64,000 nt of DNA from Agarophyton chilense (GCA_030374765.1 JARGXX010000092.1:744001-808000), one strand, 5' to 3'; shown: positions 10,850-20,820, numbered from the stretch's first letter. Program-made: numbers and translations. Notes: generated by a model from the sequence alone, not told the origin.

Positions 10850-12052
10850 TCTTACACTCCCGATATGCATATGTTTCATAACGTCGAGTACTTCTCACAA
10901 CTTACGAAGGGTAGACGCGATTGGTACGTGCTTCGACCAGATTGGTGGGAATTCTATGAGGTTCCGTTGTGGCTGAGCGTGCCCACTCCGCCGGTTTTGG
11001 CGTACTTCGGGACTCAGATCTCCCGAAACCTGGAACGGTATTACTTTATTTGGTCGATTGCTCTCTCGGAGTGGACCGTGTTGGTTGTCATCCTGGCTCT
11101 GGAGGCCGCCCGTTACGGTAACGATTGGGACTGTCCTAAACCCGACTCTGTCATATACCGAGATGGTGTTCAACCTGTAGGTCGCATCTTCGTCATACCT
11201 CCGAGGGTTGTCCAGGATATTTTCCGATTTGGTTACAAGAACATCGTTCAGAGGACCGATTATACCGTGACGGATTTGGACTCGTACCTTGAGCAGAGCG
11301 ATAATTATCATTGGAATTTCCATCAAGGTTAGGAGGATTTCGATCCCGCAACTTGAAAGATCGTGCTTCGCCACGCCCAATATGATCCCGGGGAGCCTCC
11401 TGTTCATGGAGCTCCCGCAAGCCCCGAACCTTATCAAGGTACTGTGGAGACACCTGTTGGTCGTTATGCTGGTCCCTTCCCGTCCGAGCCGTTACCTCAA
11501 GGTCGTAAGCCGCCTACCCCTACGGGTGTGACTCCTACTCAACCGAGCTCCTCGCAGGTTGCTGGTCCGGTTCGACCTCTGTTGGCGGGTATTTCTCGTC
11601 CTCCGCGTCAACTTATGATGGATTCTCCGGCCGTGGTCGTTTTGCTGGCTCGAATTCGCCAGTCTTGCGTCACCAACTTTCAGAAGGCTGGGCCTACCTC
11701 CGTGGTTGCTGAATTAACGCTCCTTGAAGGTTTGCTGGCGCACCATGCGCAATACATGAAGGCGCTGAACCAACTTGGTGAGTTCCGGAATCAGTTCCAG
11801 TTGGACATGTACCAACTGGCCACCTGTCAGGTTGCCAATCTGGCAAGCGTCTCTGCTGCCGCGCCATCTGATCCTTTGACGGATCTCCTTCTAGGTGCCA
11901 ACTTGAACCCTGCGGTTTTGCAACCCGTTCCAGCGGTTCCTTTCGTTCATCCTCTTTTGGTTTCGACTCCTCTCCCCAGTGGCGCGGCTACCGCTCCTTC
12001 GCTACCTCCTAGGTCGGTGGCTTCTATAATTTCTGCAAGTTTTCCTCCGTAA
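10850..12052 (+). mobile_element. Element C antisense-protein region
   Basis: Relative to element C this is the antisense strand. Shared features with the B antisense protein include WYVLRPDWWEFYEVP (B: FVPLPAWWSKVEVP), TPPVLAYFGTQ (B: LPPCIYYIGSR), a hydrophobic helix around FIWSIALSEWTVLVVILALE (B: FWALVAAEWAARVAAHLLWD) and GRIFVIPPRVV (B: FRIWYIPPMLR). A Pro/Ala-rich C-terminal part follows in both. The nucleotide sequences are too diverged for this to be simple copying, so the protein was probably under selection. The copy is broken in about one place. Confidence 0.75.
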
Positions 12053-12359
12053 GTAGTCAACATCACGGGTCCTTCTGATCCCACTGCTCCTAAACCCACA
12101 GGTCCTTCTACTCCCGGATTCGGGGCCTAGACTTTCTGTCGCTTCACCTTTGAGGTTCTTGTGGCGGCCGCCTGCCACTTGACTTCCTTAGTGTCTCCTC
12201 CTTAAAGTAAATTGTTGTCTCTCCTTGTCTCTTATACTGTTACATTAGATTGTTCTTTCGTGTCCCCCCTTGTAGGTAGTCTGACACGCATATGCGTCCA
12301 CCTTCTGCGGAAAACGACGTCTTTTCTCCCCCTTCCTTAGGCCTGAGTATCACGAAGAT

Positions 12360-12725
12360 CTAAGGGTAGCCGTCTGCAGGCATCGGCCCCTTGCGACGGC
12401 GCCAATACCTGATACGGAAGTGTGGGGGTATTGCGGCCGGGGGTTCGAGGGTGTCCCCTTCTGGGCCCCAGCCGTACCACCTGATGGTGTACTTCAGACC
12501 ATTGTAGGTTGGCGTGTGGCCCTCCAGACGGTCAACGGGAAACTCTTCTGAGGTTTGGTCCTGATCTTTCGGGGGATTGCTACCTCGAGGGTTCATATGT
12601 TCCGAGTTGGGTGCTTCGTGTGTGAAAGCCGGATCGAAAGCTCCCGCTGTTACCGTTTGGGGTTCAATTTCCGTCCATGTTAGAGGTTTGTAATCTGGAT
12701 CATCACGTTGACGGTCATTGTTCAC
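12360..12725 (-). mobile_element. Element C chromodomain region
   Basis: The reverse-strand frame contains a chromodomain: FPVDRLEGHTPTYNGLKYTI, then RWYGWGPEGDTLEP, then a basic helix FRIRYWRRR. The WYGW and GDTLEP pattern parallels the A/B chromodomain. It converges on the antisense frame with about 300 bp between their ends, as in B (about 400 bp). Confidence 0.8.
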
Positions 12726-13206
12726 CTCAATGTTGTGGGGTCCTCCGAGGGTCGAGTGCGCAGAGCTACAGCTCTGGGCGCTAGGGCTGAGGTGCCTGCA
12801 TCAATGAGATGTTGAACCGTTGCAGGTGCTACTGTAATACGGTCAATTGATATCGTATTCGGTATTCCGTATTGTTCAACCGTATCGGTGTGGTCTCATG
12901 CGTTTAATACCTTATGAGGTCCCACTGATTTGGGTAGAAGTTTCGAATTGATATATCTGTCTATAGCTTCATCGTCTGCTTCATCACCCGGTCGTGGTCT
13001 TTTACCTGAAGGTGGGTTGTCTATGTAGACATATTTTCCCGAAGATACAGAGACCACTTTGCGATACACCCCCCTCAGCCTGCGATCGCACCATCCTCAC
13101 ACCAGGAGGCGCATGTTTAAGGAGACTCTGTGAAACGCGCCTCCAGCAAGGTGAGAGCCAGGATTGGTGGAACAAATACTTCAAGACGGTCTGGGAGGGG
13201 TCAGCG

Positions 13207-13698
13207 ATGACCATGGAAAAAGTGGAGTCGATTGTATGCAATTTCAACGCCTACGACCCGCCTACGACCCCTCCAGGCGCCCGAGAGGTTTGTGTTGATG
13301 CACAACTAGAAACTCAGCTCCCATATGATCCGTACGCCACCCATCCGGGCACCAACGAGATCTTGAGAGCTATAAGAAAAATGAGGGACGCGAGAAGTGT
13401 CGCTCCTGGCCAAACTGTGCATCGCTTGCACATGCAACCACCACCTGTGGTGATCAGATCCATGCCACAGTACTCGGACGGTTCGCTCTCCGAGGAAAAC
13501 CTCACCGATTCAAGCCAGCCCCCCTCTGTCCCAGTGGCGTTCGAGAAGCACCGCCGTCAACGCCGCCAGATAGTTTCTCGCATGGTCAAGAAGTCGGCGA
13601 ACAAACTCAGGCGCGTGTTTAAGCCCACCGGAACACGCCCTGCGCGCCAGCGCCGGTGGTACTCTCGACTTCTGCCCCGCGTCGAAACTATCGAGTAG
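13207..13698 (+). CDS. Unidentified protein, paralogue of the 22184-22900 gene
   Basis: No family was recognised. The 163-residue product is clearly related to the gene at 22184-22900. Shared stretches include PYDPYAT.PG..EIL, a MRKMRD block, MPQYSD/VPQYSD with acidic SEE.L, and a basic C-terminus LRRVFKP..TRPA.QR.WYSRLLPRVE. The conserved TPPG...E(V/I)..DAQ and T.PG..EIL units look like a short internal repeat. The frame is open upstream to 12994 without an ATG, but that part overlaps the integrase tail of element C, so the ATG at 13207 was chosen. The paralogue has about 80 further N-terminal residues with a hydrophobic start, so this copy may be N-terminally truncated by the element. It is likely a host gene or recent pseudogene. 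Confidence 0.55.
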   Translation: MTMEKVESIVCNFNAYDPPTTPPGAREVCVDAQLETQLPYDPYATHPGTNEILRAIRKMRDARSVAPGQTVHRLHMQPPPVVIRSMPQYSDGSLSEENLTDSSQPPSVPVAFEKHRRQRRQIVSRMVKKSANKLRRVFKPTGTRPARQRRWYSRLLPRVETIE

Positions 13699-14130
13699 AT
13701 AATTTTCGATATGGATGGTAGCTGAGAAATAAAACGGTAATAAAAACAGTTGCAAACTGTGAAGATATGCGTGCCTTTGATGCAGCGATCACGACGAAAA
13801 TGCACGAAATGCAGCGGGCAAGCATAAAAGACAAGGAAAGCGCAAAGCGGCAGCGCTCAGTTTCAGTGACGACTCCAGGGCACGGGCCGCGCACCATTCC
13901 TATTGCGACGCAAATGCATGGCACCACCAATAACAACCAATGAATGATGGAATGGACGCGAGGCAAATGGAGCGCTGTAAGAATGCGATACCTTCGTGCA
14001 CAGCACAGTACATGCGCTGGCGACGACAACACAACGCACGACTGGGCGGACGGCTCGGCAGCGTGCCGTGTTGCCAACGGACGCGAGCTATTCTTACCCT
14101 CCGTAGCATTATATATGAGCTGACTGAGTC
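13235..14130. repeat. Segmental duplication, copy 1
   Basis: Beyond the paralogous coding part, the 3' flank also matches that of the 22184-22900 gene. Shared landmarks are CGAGTAGAT at the end of the gene, GTGAAGATAT.CG, CAATAACAACCA, GCGAGGCA.ATGGAG, GTGCACAGCAC and a TATATA-containing stretch near 14110. This indicates duplication of a block rather than of a retrocopied mRNA. Confidence 0.75.
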
Positions 14131-14749
14131 GGTGCCCGCGTCGAGAGTGGGGTATGCGCGCGATGCGACAGTGGCTGTGCTGCAAACATGCGGCGACTAA
14201 GGCATATCTTCCGCGTGCCAGAGGTGGTTGTTCATGACCCCGCGCCTCAGAAGCGCGGTGGGCATGAGAGAGAGTGCACGGAACTGATGAGAAAAGTGCA
14301 ACACAGCTCAGACAGTCGCGGACGGAACGTGGGGGGTCGGAGAGTGGATGGTGGACGCTGTGGAGGGTTTGGTGGATGTGGAGGTGGAGGAGAGGCGAGT
14401 GGTCTCGAGGGAGTGCGTGGGGTCGATGCTTGGGGCGATCGCCTGGAAAGAAACATTTGAGCGAGTTGATTGTAGCGTGAGTTGAATGAGGTGGGCCTCT
14501 CGATGGAAGTGGCATGACACGGTACGCGGAATGATGGGTCTGATGAACAGGCTCACTGCTATCCAAGTACGGATCGGCACGTTGTGGCCCTTGTGCAACA
14601 GGCGATTGGCGGCCGAGCCACTGAAGGAGACACGGCGAGCACAGCCGATGGCAACAGTGCATGAAGGCGCCAAATGTAGTTACGCGTTGCAACGGCTGCT
14701 GCAAGCCACCTGTGTTGCCACGTCGCGTGTGTGGTGCCGCGCGTGGCGT

Positions 14750-14863
14750 GTTGCGCCACGGTGCGTAAGTTGCGCCATGGCACGTACGTTGCGCCATGGC
14801 ACGTACGCTGCGCCATGGCACGTACGATACGCCACGGCGCATATGTTGCGCCACGGCGCGTAC
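14750..14863 (+). repeat. Minisatellite, six 19-bp units
   Basis: Six head-to-tail units of GTTGCGCCATGGCACGTAC, in register at 14750, 14769, 14788, 14807, 14826 and 14845. The middle units are near identical and the outer ones drift to CCACGG. Each unit holds the palindromes CCATGG and, at its end, GTAC. Confidence 0.9.
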
Positions 14864-15791
14864 GCTTTAAGCCAAGCCGGTGAGGCTTTCACTGTCGCTG
14901 TACTGAAGAACTGCCGAGTTAGGGACACACTGAACGGAGACAGGCAATGTGGACTGTCCGATCGCGCTGCAAACCTTGTTCAAGCTCTTCGTGGAACGGT
15001 GGCCCGCACATGTTGAGCCAGTGGTTCGTCGAAATGAAGGGGCAGTGCCTGATTTTCTTGGAGTAGCGCACCGTTCACTACAGCTGCAGTGCTGCCACAT
15101 GGCGCTCCCAAACCGTGGATGTAACTCTTTCTGCTTGAAGTGTGTGTCTTCAACATTCTACAAGCCACAATAGTGGAGAACAATAAATCATGAATTTGCG
15201 CAAACACAAGTTCATTTGCAAGCCACAGCCATGATTCATTCTCTGTCGCTGCTTTTACCTCTTTTTAGTCGGTATTGAGCATAACAAAGCACTCACTGCG
15301 CCTTTCGACTCACTGTTAAACTGCTTCTCTCCCCCGCCAGCTGTCACCGCAACCTGCAACGAGCTCTCCGGACAAGTGGACCATGCCAGCAGGACTCTTT
15401 TCGTGAGCAAAGATTGAACCGACAGAGTGCGCGTTTGGGCTTCTTGGCGGACTTCCCGGCCATTCTTCAAAGTTTCCCCCGCTTTTGATCCTTTCTTTCG
15501 CTGTTTGTCATATTTTACCCAGCATGAATGAAATCGCTCAGCTGACAGACTCTCCTCTCGTTGTGTCACAGAGCCATTGTGTAGAAAATGAAAGATGACT
15601 CAACGAGTTTGTTTGTTCTTGCACCACAGGGGCGAGCTGTTTGGAAACTTGAAATGGGCGTAGAGACTTCGAATGATCCACGGAAAGCACTTCTCTACGG
15701 CATCAGTGGCCAGTTCGATTACCTTGTGTATTTATTCGGACACTATTGCCGTAATAGGAAAGATGAAACAGAAGCACATGGCGCGTTGGGA

Positions 15792-15824
15792 GTATTTAAA
15801 GTGCAAGCATGGCGCTTTAAATAC
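15792..15824. other. Short inverted repeat
   Basis: GTATTTAAAGTGC and GCGCTTTAAATAC are reverse complements at 12 of 13 positions, with a 7-base loop. The arms contain TATTTAAA. The function is unknown. Confidence 0.6.
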
Positions 15825-16056
15825 ATCTACTCTATTTCAGTCCACTCCATCTCTCTATTATCGTACAAACGAAGTCACAATCACGCCATTGGTCGACTGT
15901 AGAAATGGTACGTCAGACGGGAGAGGTTCTATTGCGAGGTTGCACTGCATGGCAGGTACGTGGGTGCTATGCATCATGTGTAGCGCAGCTGACTTAGCCC
16001 TGAACCGCTTGGTACTGTTCATTGCGAAAAATGTTGTACCACGACCGACTCCTGGG

Positions 16057-16061
16057 TGCGA
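16057..16061. repeat. Left target-site duplication of copia-1 (TGCGA)
   Basis: TGCGA directly precedes the 5' LTR and recurs at 21076-21080 directly after the 3' LTR. Confidence 0.9.
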
Positions 16062-16305
16062 TATGAATGTAGACACTCTCGTAGACTCTATCAAAAGCGC
16101 TGATATACAATGCATCTCCATTTGTATTTGAATCTTGTATTACACGACGCCCGGTCTCACCTTACGTGACAACCGCTTGTGCATGGAGCCTCATGGCTAC
16201 AAATACCAGAACTTGCACTCCGTTAAAGACGAAAAAAAGACGACCAGACTGTACTTCGACTACACTCTCTGCTTAGATTCCTGTATCTAACTCCGATCAT
16301 ACTTA
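16062..16305 (+). repeat. 5' LTR of copia-1
   Basis: 244 bp, aligned end to end with 20832-21075. Confidence 0.93.
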
Positions 16306-16316
16306 GTTATGGGCCC
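16306..16316 (+). other. Primer-binding site of copia-1 (half-tRNA iMet type)
   Basis: GTTATGGGCCC directly abuts the LTR. It is complementary to the anticodon stem-loop of eukaryotic initiator tRNA-Met (GGGCCCATAAC). Drosophila copia is primed from the 5' half of this tRNA, cut in the anticodon region, and has the same sequence at its primer site. Copia-2, copia G and the fragment at 54648 share this motif. Confidence 0.82.
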
Positions 16317-16428
16317 CCAACCCGCAACCCATACTCTTCCTTCTCGGCCCAAATTCTCATGAAATTCGAAGTCTCCGCCTTGGACTAACGGCAAAGGAGA
16401 CCAGGAGGAATATCGCGATGCTGTAAAA

Positions 16429-19400
16429 TTGTGGCAGACGTTCCACAAAGCACTTCCAGTTAACAACAATAACAAAATTCCTAACGAGCTACAGGCAATT
16501 TGCCTCAAGTCGCAGCTCTACGGACGCGCCAAAGACCTCTGCTCCGGAATCACTGATGAGCAGCTTGTTGGTGAAGGTGCTGTTGACCTGCTGGTCGGTC
16601 AAATTTACAAACGAGATGCACTCTCTGTTGTCAGCGAAGCCTATAAGGCATTTAACCAACTGTTGAACACCCGTCGTGGCGCATCCGAGAACATGAAGAA
16701 CTTTGAGTCCTGCTTAAGCGCGCAAGTTGCCAAGTTTAACTCCATATCAACAACGACAAAGCTACCTGACTGTATCACTGCACTAATGCTGATTTCAAAC
16801 TCTTCCATCGATGATGTCCAACGTGTATCTGTCATGGCTGCTTCGGCTCCGTCCGCGGTCAATCTGAGCGCCGAGTCGACAAACGACCAATTCCTCAGTG
16901 CAGTGGCCTACAATTCTGTAGCATCTGTTATCAAGCAGTGCGACAAGTCTCGCCCATACACCTCCGAAAATAACGAAAGCACACTGAGTGCAAGCTCTGG
17001 CGGCCTTTCCCACCAGGGAAGCAAGAACTGTAGAAATGGAAACCGCGACAGGTCTGGAACATCACCCACAATGAAGTATCCGTGCAACACATGCGGAAAA
17101 TATGGTCACTGGAAACAAAACCATCGCGCGGACGGTTCGCTGGCACCCGGTGTGAAGTCTTTCGACCATCCGTTAAACTCAACCAATTCAACGAGCAGCA
17201 ATGAAAATTCATCGTCGTCTGTATCTGGCTCCGGACCAGCATCGGCTGAAAGTGACAAAACCGGAACCCTTTCCTTCAACAACGCAAGCCTTGATCGTTC
17301 ACTGCAAGACTCAACTCTTCTCGGCCCGCTCGTCGATAGCGGTGCACCATACTCAGCAATCGGTCTATTTGAACTAGATGTTCTAGCAGATCACCATGGC
17401 CTGTCACACAACCCGACACTCAATGCAATCCCGAAGTCACTTGGGGGATTAACGTGCTGGCAGTATGGTGTCGGAACGCACGCAAGCCCCGCCCGCAAAA
17501 TTCTAGGGTCAATTGTGCTGAATGCCATAACCGACAACAGTAACACAGTTTGTATAACTCACCTCGTACTCGACGGTTCATCGCAATGGGTGATCGGTCG
17601 CAATGTAACCAGTCGAGCGAACATCGAACATATCGGTCGTAACGCACTTGTGTTCCCCTTTCATGGAGAAGAAGATCTTATCTCTCTTGTCGAGCGTCGG
17701 TTTCTATCGTTTATAGAGCTATCCAGGTTCCGTCCGTTGACCCAATCAAAGAACGGCTTATCGGTCAACTCCGGCTCTACACTGTCATGTCTCTCGGCAG
17801 TGTCTGTCAACCACTCTTCATGGCCTCGTGCCAAACACGTGCTTGACAAAGTTCACCAACACGTTTGCGGACATGCTGCGTTCTCAGACTACAAGGTGTT
17901 TCTGGAGCGCAATGGCCTATGGAACGACGTCGTAGCCAAGTATATTTCAGATGTCGTGAGCACCTGCAATGCATGCCACTCCACCTCGCTACCGAAACCA
18001 TCCAGAAAAGTATCCATTAGCTCTCTATTGAAAGAGTTCAACGAAATACTGTGTGTAGACCACTTGTTCCTTGAAGGACTCTGCGTCTTTCATTGCATGG
18101 ACCTCGTCTCACGGTTCTCCGCCGCACGTGTTGTAAGGACCACCTCTCTCCAAGAGGCAGTCATCGGCTTCGAATCATGCTGGAATTCGCAGTTTTGGTA
18201 CCCAGACTCATTTCTTGCTGACAAAGCGTTTACCTCCGGTGACTTCCAGTCGTATGCCGACTCTCTCGGAATTCCGATTAAGCTTGTTCCCAAGCAACGT
18301 CATCACAAAAACCCCATTGAGTCAAAGCACAGCATCATACGATCGGTGTTCTTGCGCTTGAAAGAAAGTGCCGGAGATGATTACATCCCGGAGGTTGCTG
18401 CCTATGAAGCAGTCACTATCTCAAATGACTTGTATGGAAACGATGTCATGTCCGCATTCGAACTGGCAAAGGGCTTTACCAAACCGATCAACACAAAGCC
18501 AGCTGACACCGCTGTTCCCCAGGACGTCATCGACGCTCGTGACCAACTGCATGCCCGCCGCAAGTTGGCACTGATCCTTAGATCGAAATCGACCGACGAA
18601 GTACCGATAGCCACTGGTGACACGGTAGAAATCTTTCAAAAGAAAGATACTGAGAAGCGTGGCAGATGGTCTGAACCGAAGACAGTACTCGCAGTCGATC
18701 GCCATGCCCGCTCTATTTCCGTACCTGGCAGCAATGGCCGAGTCAGTACTGCCGCGATTGAAGATGCTCGCCCCGCCATCTCCCCGACATCATTCGCTCA
18801 AGTTGTGCAAGATGCAATTGACACTCTCGATGAGTGCATGCCCGTATTATCTGACACTGCTCATGATGAAACGCTTTCGACAAACGCCGATGATGACCGA
18901 AAGGACGAGTCGCACGTCACACCCGAAGACCCTCAGGACTTTTCCGATGACCGCACTCACAGCCCAGCTGTTGGTGACCGAGTTGATGTCTTATGGGATG
19001 ATGATGGTGTGATATACCCTGGTGCGGTACACTCGCGAGCCGAAAGCGGCAAAGTGACAATACACTACGACAATGGGGACATTGAGAACGATGTAGACCT
19101 GAACAGTGTACAGTGGACACCATCTGACGCTACCGAAGCCCCGCTTGCTGCTGCCAGCAGCAATCTGAAAGCTAGGCTACAGGTCACTAGCACTGAAGAC
19201 ACGGTACTCTCATCGATGCTAGAGCACTTTAATAATAAGCCTTTTATGCGGCATCAAGCTCAAGGATTTGATCAATACCCGCTCGTCAATGCGTATGCCC
19301 GGGAAGAAGAGACCTTTCTGAAAACCGCTCGTATTGTTTGCATTCGAGATATTCCTAAAGGAGCTAACGTCATCAACAGTCATACGCTCTATAAGATCAA

Positions 19401-20820
19401 GCACAATGACGATGGATCCTTGAAGTTGAAAGCCCGAATCGCGCCGCATGGAAACGAAGACGCTCTCAAACACACCCTCAGCAAAGACTGCGCCACCTGC
19501 TTGCCGACTGGGCTTCGTATCCTAGAATCTGTGGCATATCTTTTTGGCTGGACACTTTATAAGGCAGACGTTAAAGCCGCATTCTTACAGACCGGTGCTG
19601 CTGAAAGAGATGTGTATGTGAAGCCACCTGCTGAGATTCACATGCGTGCGACACATGTGTGGCTCCTTTTAACTGCTGCGTATGGCTTAGTCAACGCCAA
19701 CGCTAAATGGCAATCAAAGTCAGATGCCGTGATGCCAGAACTTGGACTAGAGCAATCCAAGCACATACCCCAGCTTCTCTTCAAGAAAAAGGATGGAAAG
19801 CTAGCACTTCTGGTTGCCAAGGTCGTAGATGAACTCAAGGCAGCAGGGGTAGGAGACCATGCCAAACAGTTTCTCTCAGCCTTTGATCAGAAGTTCAAGT
19901 TCGGCACGGTTAACTGCGGACCAGGTCACATGAGGTATTTCGGAATCAACACAATCCAGAATGAAGACTTTTCTATCGCAACCAATGCCGACGACAAGCT
20001 TGAGGCGATAGGCGAATGTCCGATCTCTAGACATCGGCGCAAAGAAAGCTCTGAAATTATCAACGCAATCGAGAAAGCTACGTACGCATATATCAACAGC
20101 TCCATTGGCTGGATTGGAACCACTGCCTCTCCTATTTGTGCATTTTACGCAAGCTATCTCCAGCAGAAAGCGCCTCAGACCCAAGTTCACCACCTTGTCG
20201 AACAGACAACTATTACTCGTCGCTTGAAGAATATTGGCACTACCATAATGTACTCGCGCCCAAAAGATAACTCTGACTACGAGCTTTCGATTCTTGTCTT
20301 TGCTGATGCATCTCGAATCGACGATGTAGGACAGATAGGCGTCGTCCCTGGACTTCTGCTAGGTCCCATGCAAAAAGGGTCCATTTATCATGTTATCTCG
20401 TGGATTTCTCACAAGGCGAAGCGTCCTGTTCGCAGTGTTCCCGCGGCAGAAGTATTTGCCGCCGCAGAGGGCATCGACGACGGCAAGGTAGTCTGCAATG
20501 TGTACAGTGAACTACTGAATGTGAAGGTTAAATTGCATATTTGTGTTGACTCAAAGGATCTCTTCAGTTCTACGTCGGCTCAGAAACTATCAATTGATAA
20601 GTCGATTCGCGGAGATGTGGGCTCCATCAGGTACGAGTTTCAAACAGGTGCCGTCGACACGATATCTTGGATTCCTGGCACCACAAACATCGCAGATCCA
20701 CTCACAAAGACAGACAGCTGCCTCACCGATGCACTACAACTAACTATGTTCACTGGGAAACTGACGATGGACTACGACTCCGTGGCCGAAACACAGAAGT
20801 GTGAAGAGAATTTTGGCTAA
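16429..20820 (+). CDS. gag-pol: Copia-1 gag-pol polyprotein with Tudor-like module
   Basis: One 1463-codon frame; the first codon here is TTG, so translation must begin upstream or at a later ATG. Order: gag (residues 1-200), zinc-knuckle-like CNTCGKYGHWKQNH (about 222-235), aspartic protease PLVDSGAPYSAIG (about 304), an integrase zinc region with HQHVCGH and CNACHS (about 475-520), and the integrase core. Its catalytic residues lie in CVDHLF, FLADKAF and NPIESKH (about 543-630). Then a Tudor-like module, GDRVDVLWDDDGVIYPGAV to DNGDIENDVDL (about 848-892). Then RT (KADVKAAFLQTG near 1045) and RNase H (LVFADASRIDD, VPAAEVFAAAEGIDD). The order integrase before RT defines Ty1/copia. The Tudor-like module is not a usual copia component and may bind methylated histone or arginine. 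Confidence 0.9.
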   Translation: MWQTFHKALPVNNNNKIPNELQAICLKSQLYGRAKDLCSGITDEQLVGEGAVDLLVGQIYKRDALSVVSEAYKAFNQLLNTRRGASENMKNFESCLSAQVAKFNSISTTTKLPDCITALMLISNSSIDDVQRVSVMAASAPSAVNLSAESTNDQFLSAVAYNSVASVIKQCDKSRPYTSENNESTLSASSGGLSHQGSKNCRNGNRDRSGTSPTMKYPCNTCGKYGHWKQNHRADGSLAPGVKSFDHPLNSTNSTSSNENSSSSVSGSGPASAESDKTGTLSFNNASLDRSLQDSTLLGPLVDSGAPYSAIGLFELDVLADHHGLSHNPTLNAIPKSLGGLTCWQYGVGTHASPARKILGSIVLNAITDNSNTVCITHLVLDGSSQWVIGRNVTSRANIEHIGRNALVFPFHGEEDLISLVERRFLSFIELSRFRPLTQSKNGLSVNSGSTLSCLSAVSVNHSSWPRAKHVLDKVHQHVCGHAAFSDYKVFLERNGLWNDVVAKYISDVVSTCNACHSTSLPKPSRKVSISSLLKEFNEILCVDHLFLEGLCVFHCMDLVSRFSAARVVRTTSLQEAVIGFESCWNSQFWYPDSFLADKAFTSGDFQSYADSLGIPIKLVPKQRHHKNPIESKHSIIRSVFLRLKESAGDDYIPEVAAYEAVTISNDLYGNDVMSAFELAKGFTKPINTKPADTAVPQDVIDARDQLHARRKLALILRSKSTDEVPIATGDTVEIFQKKDTEKRGRWSEPKTVLAVDRHARSISVPGSNGRVSTAAIEDARPAISPTSFAQVVQDAIDTLDECMPVLSDTAHDETLSTNADDDRKDESHVTPEDPQDFSDDRTHSPAVGDRVDVLWDDDGVIYPGAVHSRAESGKVTIHYDNGDIENDVDLNSVQWTPSDATEAPLAAASSNLKARLQVTSTEDTVLSSMLEHFNNKPFMRHQAQGFDQYPLVNAYAREEETFLKTARIVCIRDIPKGANVINSHTLYKIKHNDDGSLKLKARIAPHGNEDALKHTLSKDCATCLPTGLRILESVAYLFGWTLYKADVKAAFLQTGAAERDVYVKPPAEIHMRATHVWLLLTAAYGLVNANAKWQSKSDAVMPELGLEQSKHIPQLLFKKKDGKLALLVAKVVDELKAAGVGDHAKQFLSAFDQKFKFGTVNCGPGHMRYFGINTIQNEDFSIATNADDKLEAIGECPISRHRRKESSEIINAIEKATYAYINSSIGWIGTTASPICAFYASYLQQKAPQTQVHHLVEQTTITRRLKNIGTTIMYSRPKDNSDYELSILVFADASRIDDVGQIGVVPGLLLGPMQKGSIYHVISWISHKAKRPVRSVPAAEVFAAAEGIDDGKVVCNVYSELLNVKVKLHICVDSKDLFSSTSAQKLSIDKSIRGDVGSIRYEFQTGAVDTISWIPGTTNIADPLTKTDSCLTDALQLTMFTGKLTMDYDSVAETQKCEENFG
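18955..19120 (+). other. Tudor-like domain coding segment within copia-1 pol
   Basis: The encoded GDRVDVLW, YPGAV, GKVTIHYDNGD and DVDLNSV blocks follow the five-strand barrel pattern of Tudor/SGF29-type readers: a V.V.W strand, an aromatic YPG turn, then an I.YD.GD strand. It lies in an acidic linker between the integrase and RT domains, where it could remain attached to integrase. The call rests on motif pattern only. Confidence 0.65.

Larger units (their letters stand above)
10800..13150 (-). mobile_element. Ty3/gypsy element C, decayed, reverse strand
   Basis: The reverse strand shows the integrase C-terminal region (about 12790-13150, with KYVYIDNPPSGKRP and ISIDRITVAPATV, aligning with the GPY-region tail of A/B), then a chromodomain (12360-12725). 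A convergent + strand frame (10850-12052) is related to the antisense protein of B. The order and orientation are the same as in A/B, but the sequence is a diverged subfamily. Both ends are approximate and no LTR was identified. The copy has several breaks. Its right edge runs into the start region of the gene at 13207. Confidence 0.78.
14131..16056. other. Stretch without a recognised gene
   Basis: No supported coding sequence was found. It holds a G-rich, GGTGGA-like tract (about 14330-14400), the 19-bp minisatellite (14750-14863) and an inverted repeat (15792-15824). The long reverse frame crossing 13688-14854 is low-complexity and judged spurious. Confidence 0.6.

Noticed and set aside
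10505-10850. N-terminal part of the + strand frame preceding the element C antisense region
   Set aside because: No similarity to the B antisense protein and unusual GC-rich composition; cannot be assigned to element C or to a host gene.
13688-14854. Reverse frame of 388 codons
   Set aside because: It runs through non-coding duplicated flank and the minisatellite, and is Arg/His/Cys-rich low complexity with no domain; it is open because of GC-rich composition.
15588-15902. Frame of 104 codons on the + strand
   Set aside because: No motif, and its C-terminal part is produced by the inverted repeat at 15792-15824.
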